Positions 23,340 to 37,900 of a stretch of 64,000 bases of DNA are shown here, in pieces; position 1 is the stretch's first letter; every line of letters starts with the position of its first letter. The notes under the pieces were generated by a model, which saw only the letters and a program-made list of their open reading frames with translations, was not told the origin of the DNA and searched no databases. Source of the DNA: Cyprinodon diabolis (lineage: Eukaryota; Chordata; Actinopteri; Cyprinodontiformes; Cyprinodontidae); contig JARPUW010000034.1 of the NCBI GenBank assembly GCA_030533445.1, positions 558,001-622,000 of the forward strand, written 5' to 3'. A program made the position numbers and the translations under genes.

Positions 23340-25620
23340 ATAAAGTAGATTTGAGCAGATGTTTTTGGTTCCAAGCTTCAAATCAAAAGGTTGAGGCCAA
23401 AACGCTCTTTTCACAGTGAGATAATGCCATTTTGGCCTCTGGAGTTGTAACAGACAAACCATTAATGATACAGCCATAATCTTTTCTGGCAATCATCTAG
23501 AGCTGAAAACTAACAATATAAAGTAGATTTGAGCAGATGTTTTTGGTTGCAAGCTTCAAAACAGAAGTTGAGGCCAAAACGCTCATTTCACAGTGAGATA
23601 ATGCCATTTTGGCCTCTGGAGTTGTAACAGACAAACCATTAATGATACAGCCATGATCTTTTCTGGCAATCATCTAGAGCTGAAAACTAACAATATAAAG
23701 TAGATTTGAGCAGATGTTTTTGGTTCCAAGCTTCAAAACAGAAGTTGAGGCCAAAACGCTCATTTCACAGTGAGATAATGCCATTTTGGCCTCTGGAGTT
23801 GTAACAGACAAACCATTAATGATACAGCCATGATCTTTTCTGGCAATCATCTAGAGCTGAAAACTAACAATATAAAGTAGATTTGAGCAGATGTTTTTGG
23901 TTCCAAGCTTCAAAACAGAAGTTGAGGCCAAAACGCTCATTTCACAGTGAGATAATGACATTTTGGCCTCTGGAGTTGTAACAGACAAACCATTAATGAT
24001 ACAGCCACGATCTTTTCTGGCAATCATCTAGAGCTGAAAACTAACAATATAAAGTAGATTTGAGCAGATGTTTATGGTTCCAAGCTTCAAAACAGAAGTT
24101 GAGGCCAAAACGCTCATTTCACAGTTAGATAATGCCATTTTGGCCTCTGGAGTTGTAACAGACAAACCATTAATGATACAGCCATGATCTTTTCTGGCAA
24201 TCATCTAGAGCTGAAAACTAACAATATAAAGTAGATTTGAGCAGATGTTTTTGGTTCCAAGCTTCAAAACAGAAGTTGAGGCCAAAACGCTCATTTCACA
24301 GTTAGATAATGCCATTTTGGCCTCTGGAGTTGTAACAGACAAACCATTATTGATACAGCCATGATCTTTTCTGGCAATCATCTAGAGCTGAAAACTAACA
24401 ATATAAAGTAGATTTGAGCAGATGTTTTTGGTTCCAAGCTTCAAATCAGAAGGTTGAGGCCAAAACGCTCTTTTCACTGTGAGATAATGCCATTTTGGCC
24501 TCTGGAGTTGTAACAGACAAACCATTAATGATACAGCCATGATCTTTTCTGGCAATCATCTAGAGCTGAAAACTAACAATATAAAGTAGATTTGAGCAGA
24601 TTTTTTTGGTTCCAAGCTTCAAAACAGAAGGTTGAGGCCAAAACGCTCTTTTCACAGTGAGATAATGCCATTTTGGCCTCTGGAGTTGTAACAGACAAAC
24701 CATTAATGATACAGCCATAATCTTTTCTGGCAATCATCTAGAGCTGAAAACTAACAATATAAAGTAGATTTGAGCAGATTTTTTTGGTTGCAAGCTTCAA
24801 AACAGAAGTTGAGGCCAAAACGCTCATTTCACAGTGAGATAATGCCATTTTGGCCTCTGGAGTTGTAACAGACAAACCATTAATGATACAGCCATGATCT
24901 TTTCTGGCAATCATCTAGAGCTGAAAACTAACAATATAAAGTAGATTTGAGCAGATGTTTTTGGTTCCAAGCTTCAAAACAGAAGTTGAGGCCAAAACGC
25001 TCATTTCACAGTGAGATAATGCCATTTTGGCCTCTGGAGTTGTAACAGACAAACCATTAATGGTACAGCAATTATCTTTTCTGGCAATCTTCTAGAGCTG
25101 AAAACTAACAATATAAAGTAGATTTGAGCAGATGTTTTTGGTTCCAAGCTTCAAAACAGAAGTTGAGGCCAAAACGCTCATTTCACAGTGAGATAATGAC
25201 ATTTTGGCCTCTGGAGTTGTAACAGACAAACCATTAATGATACAGCCATGATCTTTTCTTGCAATCATCCAGAGCTGAAAACTAACAATATAAAGTAGAT
25301 TTGAGCAGATGTTTTTGGTTCCAAGCTTCAAAACAGAAGTTGAGGCCAAAACGCTCTTTTCACAGTGAGATAATGCCATTTTGGCCTCTGGAGTTGTAAC
25401 AGACAAACCATTAATGATACAGCCATGATCTTTTCTGGCAATCATCTAGAGCTGAAAACTAACAATATAAAGTAGATTTGAGCAGATGTTTATGGTTCCA
25501 AGCTTCAAAACAGAAGTTGAGGCCAAAACGCGCATTTCACAGTGAGATAATGCCATTTTGGCCTCTGGAGTTGTAACAGACAAACCATTAATGATACAGC
25601 CATGATCTTTTCTGGCAATC
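23340..25620 (+). repeat. Segmental repeat S, copy 2 (offset 5140 bp)
   Basis: This is a repeat of the 18.2-20.5 kb stretch with the same marker order (GCAAGC at 23549, AACCATTATTG from 24342, GATTTTTTTGG at 24599, GCAATTATC at 25068). Differences from copy 1 are few, for example TGGTACAG at 25061 for TGATACAG, GATAATGACATT at 23950, and AGACAAACC at 23988 for AGACATACC. The two copies are not adjacent: 2.8 kb of family C lies between them. Confidence 0.82.
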
Positions 25621-28600
25621 ATCTAGAGCTGAAAACTAACAATATAAAGTAGATTTGAGCAGATGTTTTTGGTTCCAAGCTTCAAAACAGAAGTTGAGGC
25701 CAAAACGCTCATTTCACAGTGAGATAATGCCATTTTGGCCTCTGGAGTTGTAACAGACAAACCATTAATGATACAGCCATTATCTTTTCTGGCAATCATC
25801 TAGAGCTGAAAACTAACAATATAAAGTAGATTTGAGCAGATGTTTTTGGTTCCAAGCTTCAAAACAGAAGTTGAGGCCAAAACGCTCATTTCACAGTGAG
25901 ATAATGACATTTTGGCCTCTGGAGTTGTAACAGACAAACCATTAATGATACAGCCACGATCTTTTCTGGCAATCATCTAGAGCTGAAAACTAACAATATA
26001 AAGTAGATTTGAGCAGATGTTTATGGTTCCAAGCTTCAAAACAGAAGTTGAGACCAAAACGCGCATTTCACAGTGAGATAATGCCATTTTGGCCTCTGGA
26101 GTTGTAACAGACAAACCATTAATGATACAGCCATGATCTTTTCTTGCAATCATCCAGAGCTGAAAACTAACAATATAAAGTAGATTTGAGCAGATTTTTT
26201 TTGGTTCCAAGCTTCAAAACAGAAGTTGAGGCCAAAACGCGCATTTCACAGTGAGATAATGCCATTTTGGCCTCTGGAGTTGTAACAGACAAACCATTAA
26301 TGATACAGCCATGATCTTTTCTGGCAATCATCTAGAGCTGAAAACTAACAATATAAAGTAGATTTGAGCAGATGTTTTTGGTTCCAAGCTTCAAAACAGA
26401 AGTTGAGGCCAAAACGCTCTTTTCACAGTGAGATAATGCCATTTTGGCCTCTGGAGTTGTAACAGACAAACCATTAATGATACAGCCATGATCTTTTCTG
26501 GCAATCATCTAGAGCTGAAAACTAACAATATAAAGTAGATTTGAGCAGATGTTTTTGGTTCCAAGCTTCAAAACAGAAGTTGAGGCCAAAACGCTCTTTT
26601 CACAGTGAGATAATGCCATTTTGGCCTCTGGAGTTGTAACAGACAAACCATTAATGATACAGCCATGATCTTTTCTGGCAATCATCTAGAGCTGAAAACT
26701 AACAATATAAAGTAGATTTGAGCAGATGTTTTTGGTTCCAAGCTTCAAAACAGAAGTTGAGGCCAAAACGCTCTTTTCACAGTGAGATAATGCCATTTTG
26801 GCCTCTGGAGTTGTAACAGACAAACCATTAATGATACAGCCATGATCTTTTCTGGCAATCATCTAGAGCTGAAAACTAACAATATAAAGTAGATTTGAGC
26901 AGATGTTTATGGTTCCAAGCTTCAAAACAGAAGTTGAGGCCAAAACGCGCATTTCACAGTGAGATAATGCCATTTTGGCCTCTGGAGTTGTAACACACAA
27001 ACCATTAATGATACAGCCATGATCTTTTCTGGCAATCATCTAGAGCTGAAAACTAACAATATAAAGTAGATTTGAGCAGATGTTTTTGGTTCCAAGCTTC
27101 AAAACAGAAGTTGAGGCCAAAACGCTCATTTCACAGTTAGATAATGCCATTTTGGCCTCTGGAGTTGTAACAGACAAACCATTAATGATACAGCCATGAT
27201 CTTTTCTGGCAATCATCTAGAGCTGAAAACTAACAATATAAAGTAGATTTGAGCAGATGTTTTTGGTTCCAAGCTTCAAATCAAAAGGTTGAGGCCAAAA
27301 CGCTCTTTTCACAGTGAGATAATGCCATTTTGGCCTCTGGAGTTGTAACAGACAAACCATTAATGATACAGCCATGATCTTTTCTGGCAATCATCTAGAG
27401 CTGAAAACTAATAATATAAAGTAGATTTGAGCAGATGTTTATGGTTCCAAGCTTCAAATCAGAAGGTTGAGGCCAAAACGCTCTTTTCACAGTGAGATAA
27501 TGCCATTTTGGCCTCTGGAGTTGTAACAGACAAACCATTAATGATACAGCCATGATCTTTTCTGGCAATCATCTAGAGCTGAAAATTAACAATATAAAGT
27601 AGATTTAAGCAGATGTTTTTGGTTCCAAGCTTCAAAACAGAAGTTGAGGCCAAAACGCTCATTTCACAGTGAGATAATGCCATTTTGGCCTCTGGAGTTG
27701 TAACAGACAAACCATTAATGATACAGCCATGATCTTTTCTGGCAATCATCTAGAGCTGAAAAGTAACAATATAAAGTAGATTTGAGCAGATGTTTTTGTT
27801 TCCAAGCTTCAAATCAGAAGGTTGAGGCCAAAACGCTCTTTTCACAGTGAGATAATGCCATTTTGGCCTCTGGAGTTGTAACAGACAAACCATTAATGAT
27901 ACAGCCATGATCTTTTCTGGCAATCATCTAGAGCTGAAAACTAACAATATAAAGTAGATTTGAGCAGATGTTTTTGGTTCCAAGCTTCAAATCAGAAGGT
28001 TGAGGCCAAAACGCTCTTTTCACAGTGAGATAATGCCATTTTGGCCTCTGGAGTTGTAACAGACAAACCATTAATGATACAGCCATGATCTTTTCTGGCA
28101 ATCATCTAGAGCAGAAAACTAACAATATAAAGTAGATTTGAGCAGATGTTTTTGGTTCCAAGCTTCAAAACAGAAGTTGAGGCCAAAACGCTCATTTCAC
28201 AGTTAAATAATGCCATTTTGGCCTCTGGAGTTGTAACAGACAAACCATTAATGATACAGCCATGATCTTTTCTGGCAATCATCTAGAGCTGAAAACTAAC
28301 AATATAAAGTAGATTTGAGCAGATGTTTTTGGTTCCAAGCTTCAAAACAGAAGTTGAGGCCAAAACGCGCATTTCACAGTGAGATAATGCCATTTTGGCC
28401 TCTGGAGTTGTAACAGACAAACCATTAATGATACAGCCATGATCTTTTCTGGCAATCATCTAGAGCTGAAAACTAACAATATAAAGTAGATTTGAGCAGA
28501 TGTTTTTGGTTCCAAGCTTCAAAACAGAAGTTGAGGCCAAAACGCTCTTTTCACAGTGAGATAATGCCATTTTGGCCTCTGGAGTTGTAACAGACAAACC

Positions 28601-31600
28601 ATTAATGATACAGCCATAATCTTTTCTGGCAATCATCTAGAGCTGAAAACTAACAATATAAAGTAGATTTGAGCAGATTTTTTTGGTTGCAAGCTTCAAA
28701 ACAGAAGTTGAGGCCAAAACGCTCATTTCACAGTGAGATAATGCCATTTTGGCCTCTGGAGTTGTAACAGACAAACCATTAATGATACAGCCATGATCTT
28801 TTCTGGCAATCATCTAGAGCTGAAAACTAACAATATAAAGTAGATTTGAGCAGATTTTTTTGGTTCCAAGCTTCAAAACAGAAGTTGAGGCCAAAACGCT
28901 CATTTCACAGTGAGATAATGCCATTTTGGCCTCTGGAGTTGTAACAGACAAACCATTAATGATACAGCCATGATCTTTTCTGGCAATCATCTAGAGCTGA
29001 AAACTAACAATATAAAGTAGATTTGAGCAGATGTTTTTGGTTCCAAGCTTCAAATCAGAAGGTTGAGGCCAAAACGCTAATTTCACAGTGAGATAATGCA
29101 ATTTTGGCCTCTGGAGTTGTAACAGACAAACCTTTAATGATACAGCCATAATCTTTTCTGGCAATCATCTAGAGCTGAAAACTAACAATATAAAGTAGAT
29201 TTGACAGGATGTTTTTGGTTCCAAGCTTCAAATCAGAAGTTGAGGCCAAAACGCTCTTTTCACAGTGAGATAATGTCATTTTGGCCTCTGGAGTTGTAAC
29301 AGAAAAACCATTAATGATACAGCCATGATCTTTTCTGGCAGTCATCTAGAGCTGAAAACTAACAATATAAAGTAGATTTGAGCAGATGTTTTTGGTTCCA
29401 AGCTTCAAAACAGAAGTTGAGGCCAAAACGCTCATTTCACAGTGAGATAATGCCATTTTGGCCTCTGGAGTTGTAACAGACAAACCATTAATGATACAGC
29501 CATGATCTTTTCTGGCAATCATCTAGAGCTGAAAACTAACAATATAAAGTAGATTTGAGCAGATGTTTATGGTTCCAAGCTTCAAATCAGAAGGTTGAGG
29601 CCAAAACGCTCTTTTCACAGTGAGATAATGCCATTTTGGCCTCTGGAGTTGTAACAGACAAACCATTAATGATACAGCCATAATCTTTTCTGGCAATCAT
29701 CTAGAGCTGAAAACTAACAATATAAAGTAGATTTGAGCAGATGTTTTTGGTTCCAAGCTTCAAAACAGAAGTTGAGGCCAAAACGCTCATTTCACAGTGA
29801 GATAATGCCATTTTGGCCTCTGGAGTTGTAACAGACAAACCATTAATGATACAGCCATGATCTTTTCTGGCAATCATCTAGAGCTGAAAACTAACAATAT
29901 AAAGTAGATTTGAGCAGATGTTTTTGGTTCCAAGCTTCAAATCAGAAGGTTGAGGCCAAAACGCTAATTTCACAGTGAGATAATGCAATTTTGGCCTCTG
30001 GAGTTGTAACAGACAAACCTTTAATGATACAGCCATAATCTTTTCTGGCAATCATCTAGAGCTGAAAACTAACAATATAAAGTAGATTTGACAGGATGTT
30101 TTTGGTTCCAAGCTTCAAATCAGAAGTTGAGGCCAAAACGCTCATTTCACAGTGAGATAATGCCATTTTGGCCTCTGGAGTTGTAACAGACAAACCATTA
30201 ATGATACAGCCATGATCTTTTCTGGCAATCATCTAGAACAGAAAACTAACAATATAAAGTAGATTTGAGCAGATGTTTTTGGTTCCAAGCTTCAAATCAG
30301 AAGGTTGAGGCCAAAACGCTCATTTCACTGTGAGATAATGTCATTTTGGCCTCTGGAGTTGTAACAGAAAAACCATTAATGTTACAGCCATGATCTTTTC
30401 TGGCAATCATCTAGAGCTGAAAACTAACAATATAAAGTAGATTTGAGCAGATGTTTTTGGTTCCAAGCTTCAAATCAGAAGGTTGAGGCCAAAACGCTCT
30501 TTTCACAGTGAGATAATGCCATTTTGGCCTCTGGAGTTGTAACAGACAAACCATTAATGATACAGCCATGATCTTTTCTGGCAATCATCTAGAGCAGAAA
30601 ACTAACAATTTAAAGTAGATTTGAGCAGATGTTTATGGTTCCAAGCTTCAAAACAGAAGTTGAGGCCAAAACGCTCATTTCACAGTGAGATAATGCCATT
30701 TTGGCCTCTGGAGTTGTAACAGACAAACCATTAATGATACAGCCATGATCTTTTCTGGCAATCATCTAGAGCTGAAAACTAACAATATAAAGTAGATTTA
30801 AGCAGATGTTTTTGGTTCCAAGCTTCAAATCAGAAGGTTGAGGCCAAAACGCTAATTTCACAGTGAGATAATGCAATTTTGGCCTCTGGAGTTGTAACAG
30901 ACAAACCTTTAATGATACAGCCATAATCTTTTCTGGCAATCATCTAGAGCTGAAAACTAACAATATAAAGTAGATTTGACAGGATGTTTTTGGTTCCAAG
31001 CTTCAAATCAGAAGTTGAGGCCAAAACGCTCTTTTCACAGTGAGATAATGCCATTTTGGCCTCTGGAGTTGTAACAGACAAACCATTAATGATACAGCCA
31101 TGATCTTTTCTGGCAATCATCTAGAGCAGAAAACTAACAATATAAAGTAGATTTGAGCAGATGTTTTTGGTTCCAAGCTTCAAATCAGAAGGTTGAGGCC
31201 AAAACGCTCATTTCACAGTGAGATAATGTCATTTTGGCCTCTGGAGTTGTAACAGAAAAACCATTAATGTTACAGCCATGATCTTTTCTGGCAATCATCT
31301 AGAGCTGAAAACTAACAATATAAAGTAGATTTGAGCAGATGTTTTTGGTTCCAAGCTTCAAAACAGAAGTTGAGGCCAAAACGCGCATTTCACAGTGAGA
31401 TAATGCCATTTTGGCCTCTGGAGTTGTAACAGACAAACCATTAATGATACAGCCATGATCTTTTCTGGCAATCATCTAGAGCTGAAAACTAACAATATAA
31501 AGTAGATTTGAGCAGATGTTTTTGGTTCCAAGCTTCAAAACAGAAGTTGAGGCCAAAACGCTCTTTTCACAGTGAGATAATGCCATTTTGGCCTCTGGAG

Positions 31601-31980
31601 TTGTAACAGACAAACCATTAATGATACAGCCATAATCTTTTCTGGCAATCATCTAGAGCTGAAAACTAACAATATAAAGTAGATTTGAGCAGATTTTTTT
31701 GGTTGCAAGCTTCAAAACAGAAGTTGAGGCCAAAACGCTCATTTCACAGTGAGATAATGCCATTTTGGCCTCTGGAGTTGTAACAGACAAACCATTAATG
31801 ATACAGCCATGATCTTTTCTGGCAATCATCTAGAGCTGAAAACTAACAATATAAAGTAGATTTGAGCAGATGTTTTTGGTTCCAAGCTTCAAAACAGAAG
31901 TTGAGGCCAAAACGCTCATTTCACAGTGAGATAATGCCATTTTGGCCTCTGGAGTTGTAACAGACAAACCATTAATGATA
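25600..31980 (+). repeat. HOR family C, copy 2 (about 36 monomers)
   Basis: The CCATTATC / GATAATGACATT / CCACGATC units and the GAGACCAAAACGCGC unit at 25.7-26.1 kb recur 6384 bp later. Further markers are AAATTAACAAT (27585), GTTAAATAATG (28202), GGTTGCAAGC (28689), GGCAGTCATC (29339) and AACAATTTAAAG (30605). Past about 28.9 kb the offset to copy 3 becomes 6561 bp, which is 177 more, so this copy lacks one monomer found in copies 1 and 3. It holds three TGACAGG-type units. Edges are approximate. Confidence 0.85.
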
Positions 31981-34900
31981 CAGCCATGATCTTTTCTGGC
32001 AATCATCTAGAGCTGAAAACTAACAATATAAAGTAGATTTGAGCAGATGTTTTTGGTTCCAAGCTTCAAAACAGAAGTTGAGGCCAAAACGCTCATTTCA
32101 ATGTGAGATAATGCCATTTTGGCCTCTGGAGTTGTAACAGACAAACCATTAATGATACAGCCATTATCTTTTCTGGCAATCATCTAGAGCTGAAAACTAA
32201 CAATATAAAGTAGATTTGAGCAGATGTTTTTGGTTCCAAGCTTCAAAACAGAAGTTGAGGCCAAAACGCTCATTTCACAGTGAGATAATGACATTTTGGC
32301 CTCTGGAGTTGTAACAGACAAACCATTAATGATACAGCCACGATCTTTTCTGGCAATCATCTAGAGCTGAAAACTAACAATATAAAGTAGATTTGAGCAG
32401 ATGTTTATGGTTCCAAGCTTCAAAACAGAAGTTGAGACCAAAACGCGCATTTCACAGTGAGATAATGCCATTTTGGCCTCTGGAGTTGTAACAGACAAAC
32501 CATTAATGATACAGCCATGATCTTTTCTTGCAATCATCCAGAGCTGAAAACTAACAATATAAAGTAGATTTGAGCAGATTTTTTTTGGTTCCAAGCTTCA
32601 AAACAGAAGTTGAGGCCAAAACGCGCATTTCACAGTGAGATAATGCCATTTTGGCCTCTGGAGTTGTAACAGACAAACCATTAATGATACAGCCATGATC
32701 TTTTCTGGCAATCATCTAGAGCTGAAAACTAACAATATAAAGTAGATTTGAGCAGATGTTTTTGGTTCCAAGCTTCAAAACAGAAGTTGAGGCCAAAACG
32801 CTCTTTTCACAGTGAGATAATGCCATTTTGGCCTCTGGAGTTGTAACAGACAAACCATTAATGATACAGCCATGATCTTTTCTGGCAATCATCTAGAGCT
32901 GAAAACTAACAATATAAAGTAGATTTGAGCAGATGTTTTTGGTTCCAAGCTTCAAAACAGAAGTTGAGGCCAAAACGCTCTTTTCACAGTGAGATAATGC
33001 CATTTTGGCCTCTGGAGTTGTAACAGACAAACCATTAATGATACAGCCATGATCTTTTCTGGCAATCATCTAGAGCTGAAAACTAACAATATAAAGTAGA
33101 TTTGAGCAGATGTTTTTGGTTCCAAGCTTCAAAACAGAAGTTGAGGCCAAAACGCTCTTTTCACAGTGAGATAATGCCATTTTGGCCTCTGGAGTTGTAA
33201 CAGACAAACCATTAATGATACAGCCATGATCTTTTCTGGCAATCATCTAGAGCTGAAAACTAACAATATAAAGTAGATTTGAGCAGATGTTTATGGTTCC
33301 AAGCTTCAAAACAGAAGTTGAGGCCAAAACGCGCATTTCACAGTGAGATAATGCCATTTTGGCCTCTGGAGTTGTAACACACAAACCATTAATGATACAG
33401 CCATGATCTTTTCTGGCAATCATCTAGAGCTGAAAACTAACAATATAAAGTAGATTTGAGCAGATGTTTTTGGTTCCAAGCTTCAAAACAGAAGTTGAGG
33501 CCAAAACGCTCATTTCACAGTTAGATAATGCCATTTTGGCCTCTGGAGTTGTAACAGACAAACCATTAATGATACAGCCATGATCTTTTCTGGCAATCAT
33601 CTAGAGCTGAAAACTAACAATATAAAGTAGATTTGAGCAGATGTTTTTGGTTCCAAGCTTCAAATCAAAAGGTTGAGGCCAAAACGCTCTTTTCACAGTG
33701 AGATAATGCCATTTTGGCCTCTGGAGTTGTAACAGACAAACCATTAATGATACAGCCATGATCTTTTCTGGCAATCATCTAGAGCTGAAAACTAATAATA
33801 TAAAGTAGATTTGAGCAGATGTTTATGGTTCCAAGCTTCAAATCAGAAGGTTGAGGCCAAAACGCTCTTTTCACAGTGAGATAATGCCATTTTGGCCTCT
33901 GGAGTTGTAACAGACAAACCATTAATGATACAGCCATGATCTTTTCTGGCAATCATCTAGAGCTGAAAATTAACAATATAAAGTAGATTTAAGCAGATGT
34001 TTTTGGTTCCAAGCTTCAAAACAGAAGTTGAGGCCAAAACGCTCATTTCACAGTGAGATAATGCCATTTTGGCCTCTGGAGTTGTAACAGACAAACCATT
34101 AATGATACAGCCATGATCTTTTCTGGCAATCATCTAGAGCTGAAAAGTAACAATATAAAGTAGATTTGAGCAGATGTTTTTGGTTCCAAGCTTCAAATCA
34201 GAAGGTTGAGGCCAAAACGCTCTTTTCACAGTGAGATAATGCCATTTTGGCCTCTGGAGTTGTAACAGACAAACCATTAATGATACAGCCATGATCTTTT
34301 CTGGCAATCATCTAGAGCTGAAAACTAACAATATAAAGTAGATTTGAGCAGATGTTTTTGGTTCCAAGCTTCAAATCAGAAGGTTGAGGCCAAAACGCTC
34401 TTTTCACAGTGAGATAATGCCATTTTGGCCTCTGGAGTTGTAACAGACAAACCATTAATGATACAGCCATGATCTTTTCTGGCAATCATCTAGAGCAGAA
34501 AACTAACAATATAAAGTAGATTTGAGCAGATGTTTTTGGTTCCAAGCTTCAAAACAGAAGTTGAGGCCAAAACGCTCATTTCACAGTTAAATAATGCCAT
34601 TTTGGCCTCTGGAGTTGTAACAGACAAACCATTAATGATACAGCCATGATCTTTTCTGGCAATCATCTAGAGCTGAAAACTAACAATATAAAGTAGATTT
34701 GAGCAGATGTTTTTGGTTCCAAGCTTCAAAACAGAAGTTGAGGCCAAAACGCGCATTTCACAGTGAGATAATGCCATTTTGGCCTCTGGAGTTGTAACAG
34801 ACAAACCATTAATGATACAGCCATGATCTTTTCTGGCAATCATCTAGAGCTGAAAACTAACAATATAAAGTAGATTTGAGCAGATGTTTTTGGTTCCAAG

Positions 34901-37900
34901 CTTCAAAACAGAAGTTGAGGCCAAAACGCTCTTTTCACAGTGAGATAATGCCATTTTGGCCTCTGGAGTTGTAACAGACAAACCATTAATGATACAGCCA
35001 TAATCTTTTCTGGCAATCATCTAGAGCTGAAAACTAACAATATAAAGTAGATTTGAGCAGATTTTTTTGGTTGCAAGCTTCAAAACAGAAGTTGAGGCCA
35101 AAACGCTCATTTCACAGTGAGATAATGCCATTTTGGCCTCTGGAGTTGTAACAGACAAACCATTAATGATACAGCCATGATCTTTTCTGGCAATCATCTA
35201 GAGCTGAAAACTAACAATATAAAGTAGATTTGAGCAGATGTTTTTGGTTCCAAGCTTCAAAACAGAAGTTGAGGCCAAAACGCTCATTTCACAGTGAGAT
35301 AATGCCATTTTGGCCTCTGGAGTTGTAACAGACAAACCATTAATGATACAGCCATTATCTTTTCTGGCAATCATCTAGAGCTGAAAACTAACAATATAAA
35401 GTAGATTTGAGCAGATTTTTTTGGTTCCAAGCTTCAAAACAGAAGTTGAGGCCAAAACGCTCATTTCACAGTGAGATAATGCCATTTTGGCCTCTGGAGT
35501 TGTAACAGACAAACCATTAATGATACAGCCATGATCTTTTCTGGCAATCATCTAGAGCTGAAAACTAACAATATAAAGTAGATTTGAGCAGATGTTTTTG
35601 GTTCCAAGCTTCAAATCAGAAGGTTGAGGCCAAAACGCTAATTTCACAGTGAGATAATGCAATTTTGGCCTCTGGAGTTGTAACAGACAAACCTTTAATG
35701 ATACAGCCATAATCTTTTCTGGCAATCATCTAGAGCTGAAAACTAACAATATAAAGTAGATTTGACAGGATGTTTTTGGTTCCAAGCTTCAAATCAGAAG
35801 TTGAGGCCAAAACGCTCTTTTCACAGTGAGATAATGTCATTTTGGCCTCTGGAGTTGTAACAGAAAAACCATTAATGATACAGCCATGATCTTTTCTGGC
35901 AGTCATCTAGAGCTGAAAACTAACAATATAAAGTAGATTTGAGCAGATGTTTTTGGTTCCAAGCTTCAAAACAGAAGTTGAGGCCAAAACGCTCATTTCA
36001 CAGTGAGATAATGCCATTTTGGCCTCTGGAGTTGTAACAGACAAACCATTAATGATACAGCCATGATCTTTTCTGGCAATCATCTAGAGCTGAAAACTAA
36101 CAATATAAAGTAGATTTGAGCAGATGTTTATGGTTCCAAGCTTCAAATCAGAAGGTTGAGGCCAAAACGCTCTTTTCACAGTGAGATAATGCCATTTTGG
36201 CCTCTGGAGTTGTAACAGACAAACCATTAATGATACAGCCATAATCTTTTCTGGCAATCATCTAGAGCTGAAAACTAACAATATAAAGTAGATTTGAGCA
36301 GATGTTTTTGGTTCCAAGCTTCAAAACAGAAGTTGAGGCCAAAACGCTCATTTCACAGTGAGATAATGCCATTTTGGCCTCTGGAGTTGTAACAGACAAA
36401 CCATTAATGATACAGCCATGATCTTTTCTGGCAATCATCTAGAGCTGAAAACTAACAATATAAAGTAGATTTGAGCAGATGTTTTTGGTTCCAAGCTTCA
36501 AATCAGAAGGTTGAGGCCAAAACGCTAATTTCACAGTGAGATAATGCAATTTTGGCCTCTGGAGTTGTAACAGACAAACCTTTAATGATACAGCCATAAT
36601 CTTTTCTGGCAATCATCTAGAGCTGAAAACTAACAATATAAAGTAGATTTGACAGGATGTTTTTGGTTCCAAGCTTCAAATCAGAAGTTGAGGCCAAAAC
36701 GCTCATTTCACAGTGAGATAATGCCATTTTGGCCTCTGGAGTTGTAACAGACAAACCATTAATGATACAGCCATGATCTTTTCTGGCAATCATCTAGAGC
36801 AGAAAACTAACAATATAAAGTAGATTTGAGCAGATGTTTTTGGTTCCAAGCTTCAAATCAGAAGGTTGAGGCCAAAACGCTCATTTCACTGTGAGATAAT
36901 GTCATTTTGGCCTCTGGAGTTGTAACAGAAAAACCATTAATGTTACAGCCATGATCTTTTCTGGCAATCATCTAGAGCTGAAAACTAACAATATAAAGTA
37001 GATTTGAGCAGATGTTTTTGGTTCCAAGCTTCAAATCAGAAGGTTGAGGCCAAAACGCTCTTTTCACAGTGAGATAATGCCATTTTGGCCTCTGGAGTTG
37101 TAACAGACAAACCATTAATGATACAGCCATGATCTTTTCTGGCAATCATCTAGAGCAGAAAACTAACAATTTAAAGTAGATTTGAGCAGATGTTTATGGT
37201 TCCAAGCTTCAAAACAGAAGTTGAGGCCAAAACGCTCATTTCACAGTGAGATAATGCCATTTTGGCCTCTGGAGTTGTAACAGACAAACCATTAATGATA
37301 CAGCCATGATCTTTTCTGGCAATCATCTAGAGCTGAAAACTAACAATATAAAGTAGATTTAAGCAGATGTTTTTGGTTCCAAGCTTCAAATCAGAAGGTT
37401 GAGGCCAAAACGCTAATTTCACAGTGAGATAATGCAATTTTGGCCTCTGGAGTTGTAACAGACAAACCTTTAATGATACAGCCATAATCTTTTCTGGCAA
37501 TCATCTAGAGCTGAAAACTAACAATATAAAGTAGATTTGACAGGATGTTTTTGGTTCCAAGCTTCAAATCAGAAGTTGAGGCCAAAACGCTCTTTTCACA
37601 GTGAGATAATGCCATTTTGGCCTCTGGAGTTGTAACAGACAAACCATTAATGATACAGCCATGATCTTTTCTGGCAATCATCTAGAGCAGAAAACTAACA
37701 ATATAAAGTAGATTTGAGCAGATGTTTTTGGTTCCAAGCTTCAAATCAGAAGGTTGAGGCCAAAACGCTCATTTCACAGTGAGATAATGTCATTTTGGCC
37801 TCTGGAGTTGTAACAGAAAAACCATTAATGTTACAGCCATGATCTTTTCTGGCAATCATCTAGAGCTGAAAACTAACAATATAAAGTAGATTTGAGCAGA

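Noticed and set aside
25977..26210. 77-codon open frame on the minus strand, repeated at 32361-32594, with a variant at 17293-17526
   Set aside because: It is a satellite frame lengthened by the same TAG-to-TGG haplotype and begun in the long T-run unit. The copies reflect HOR duplication and not selection for a protein.
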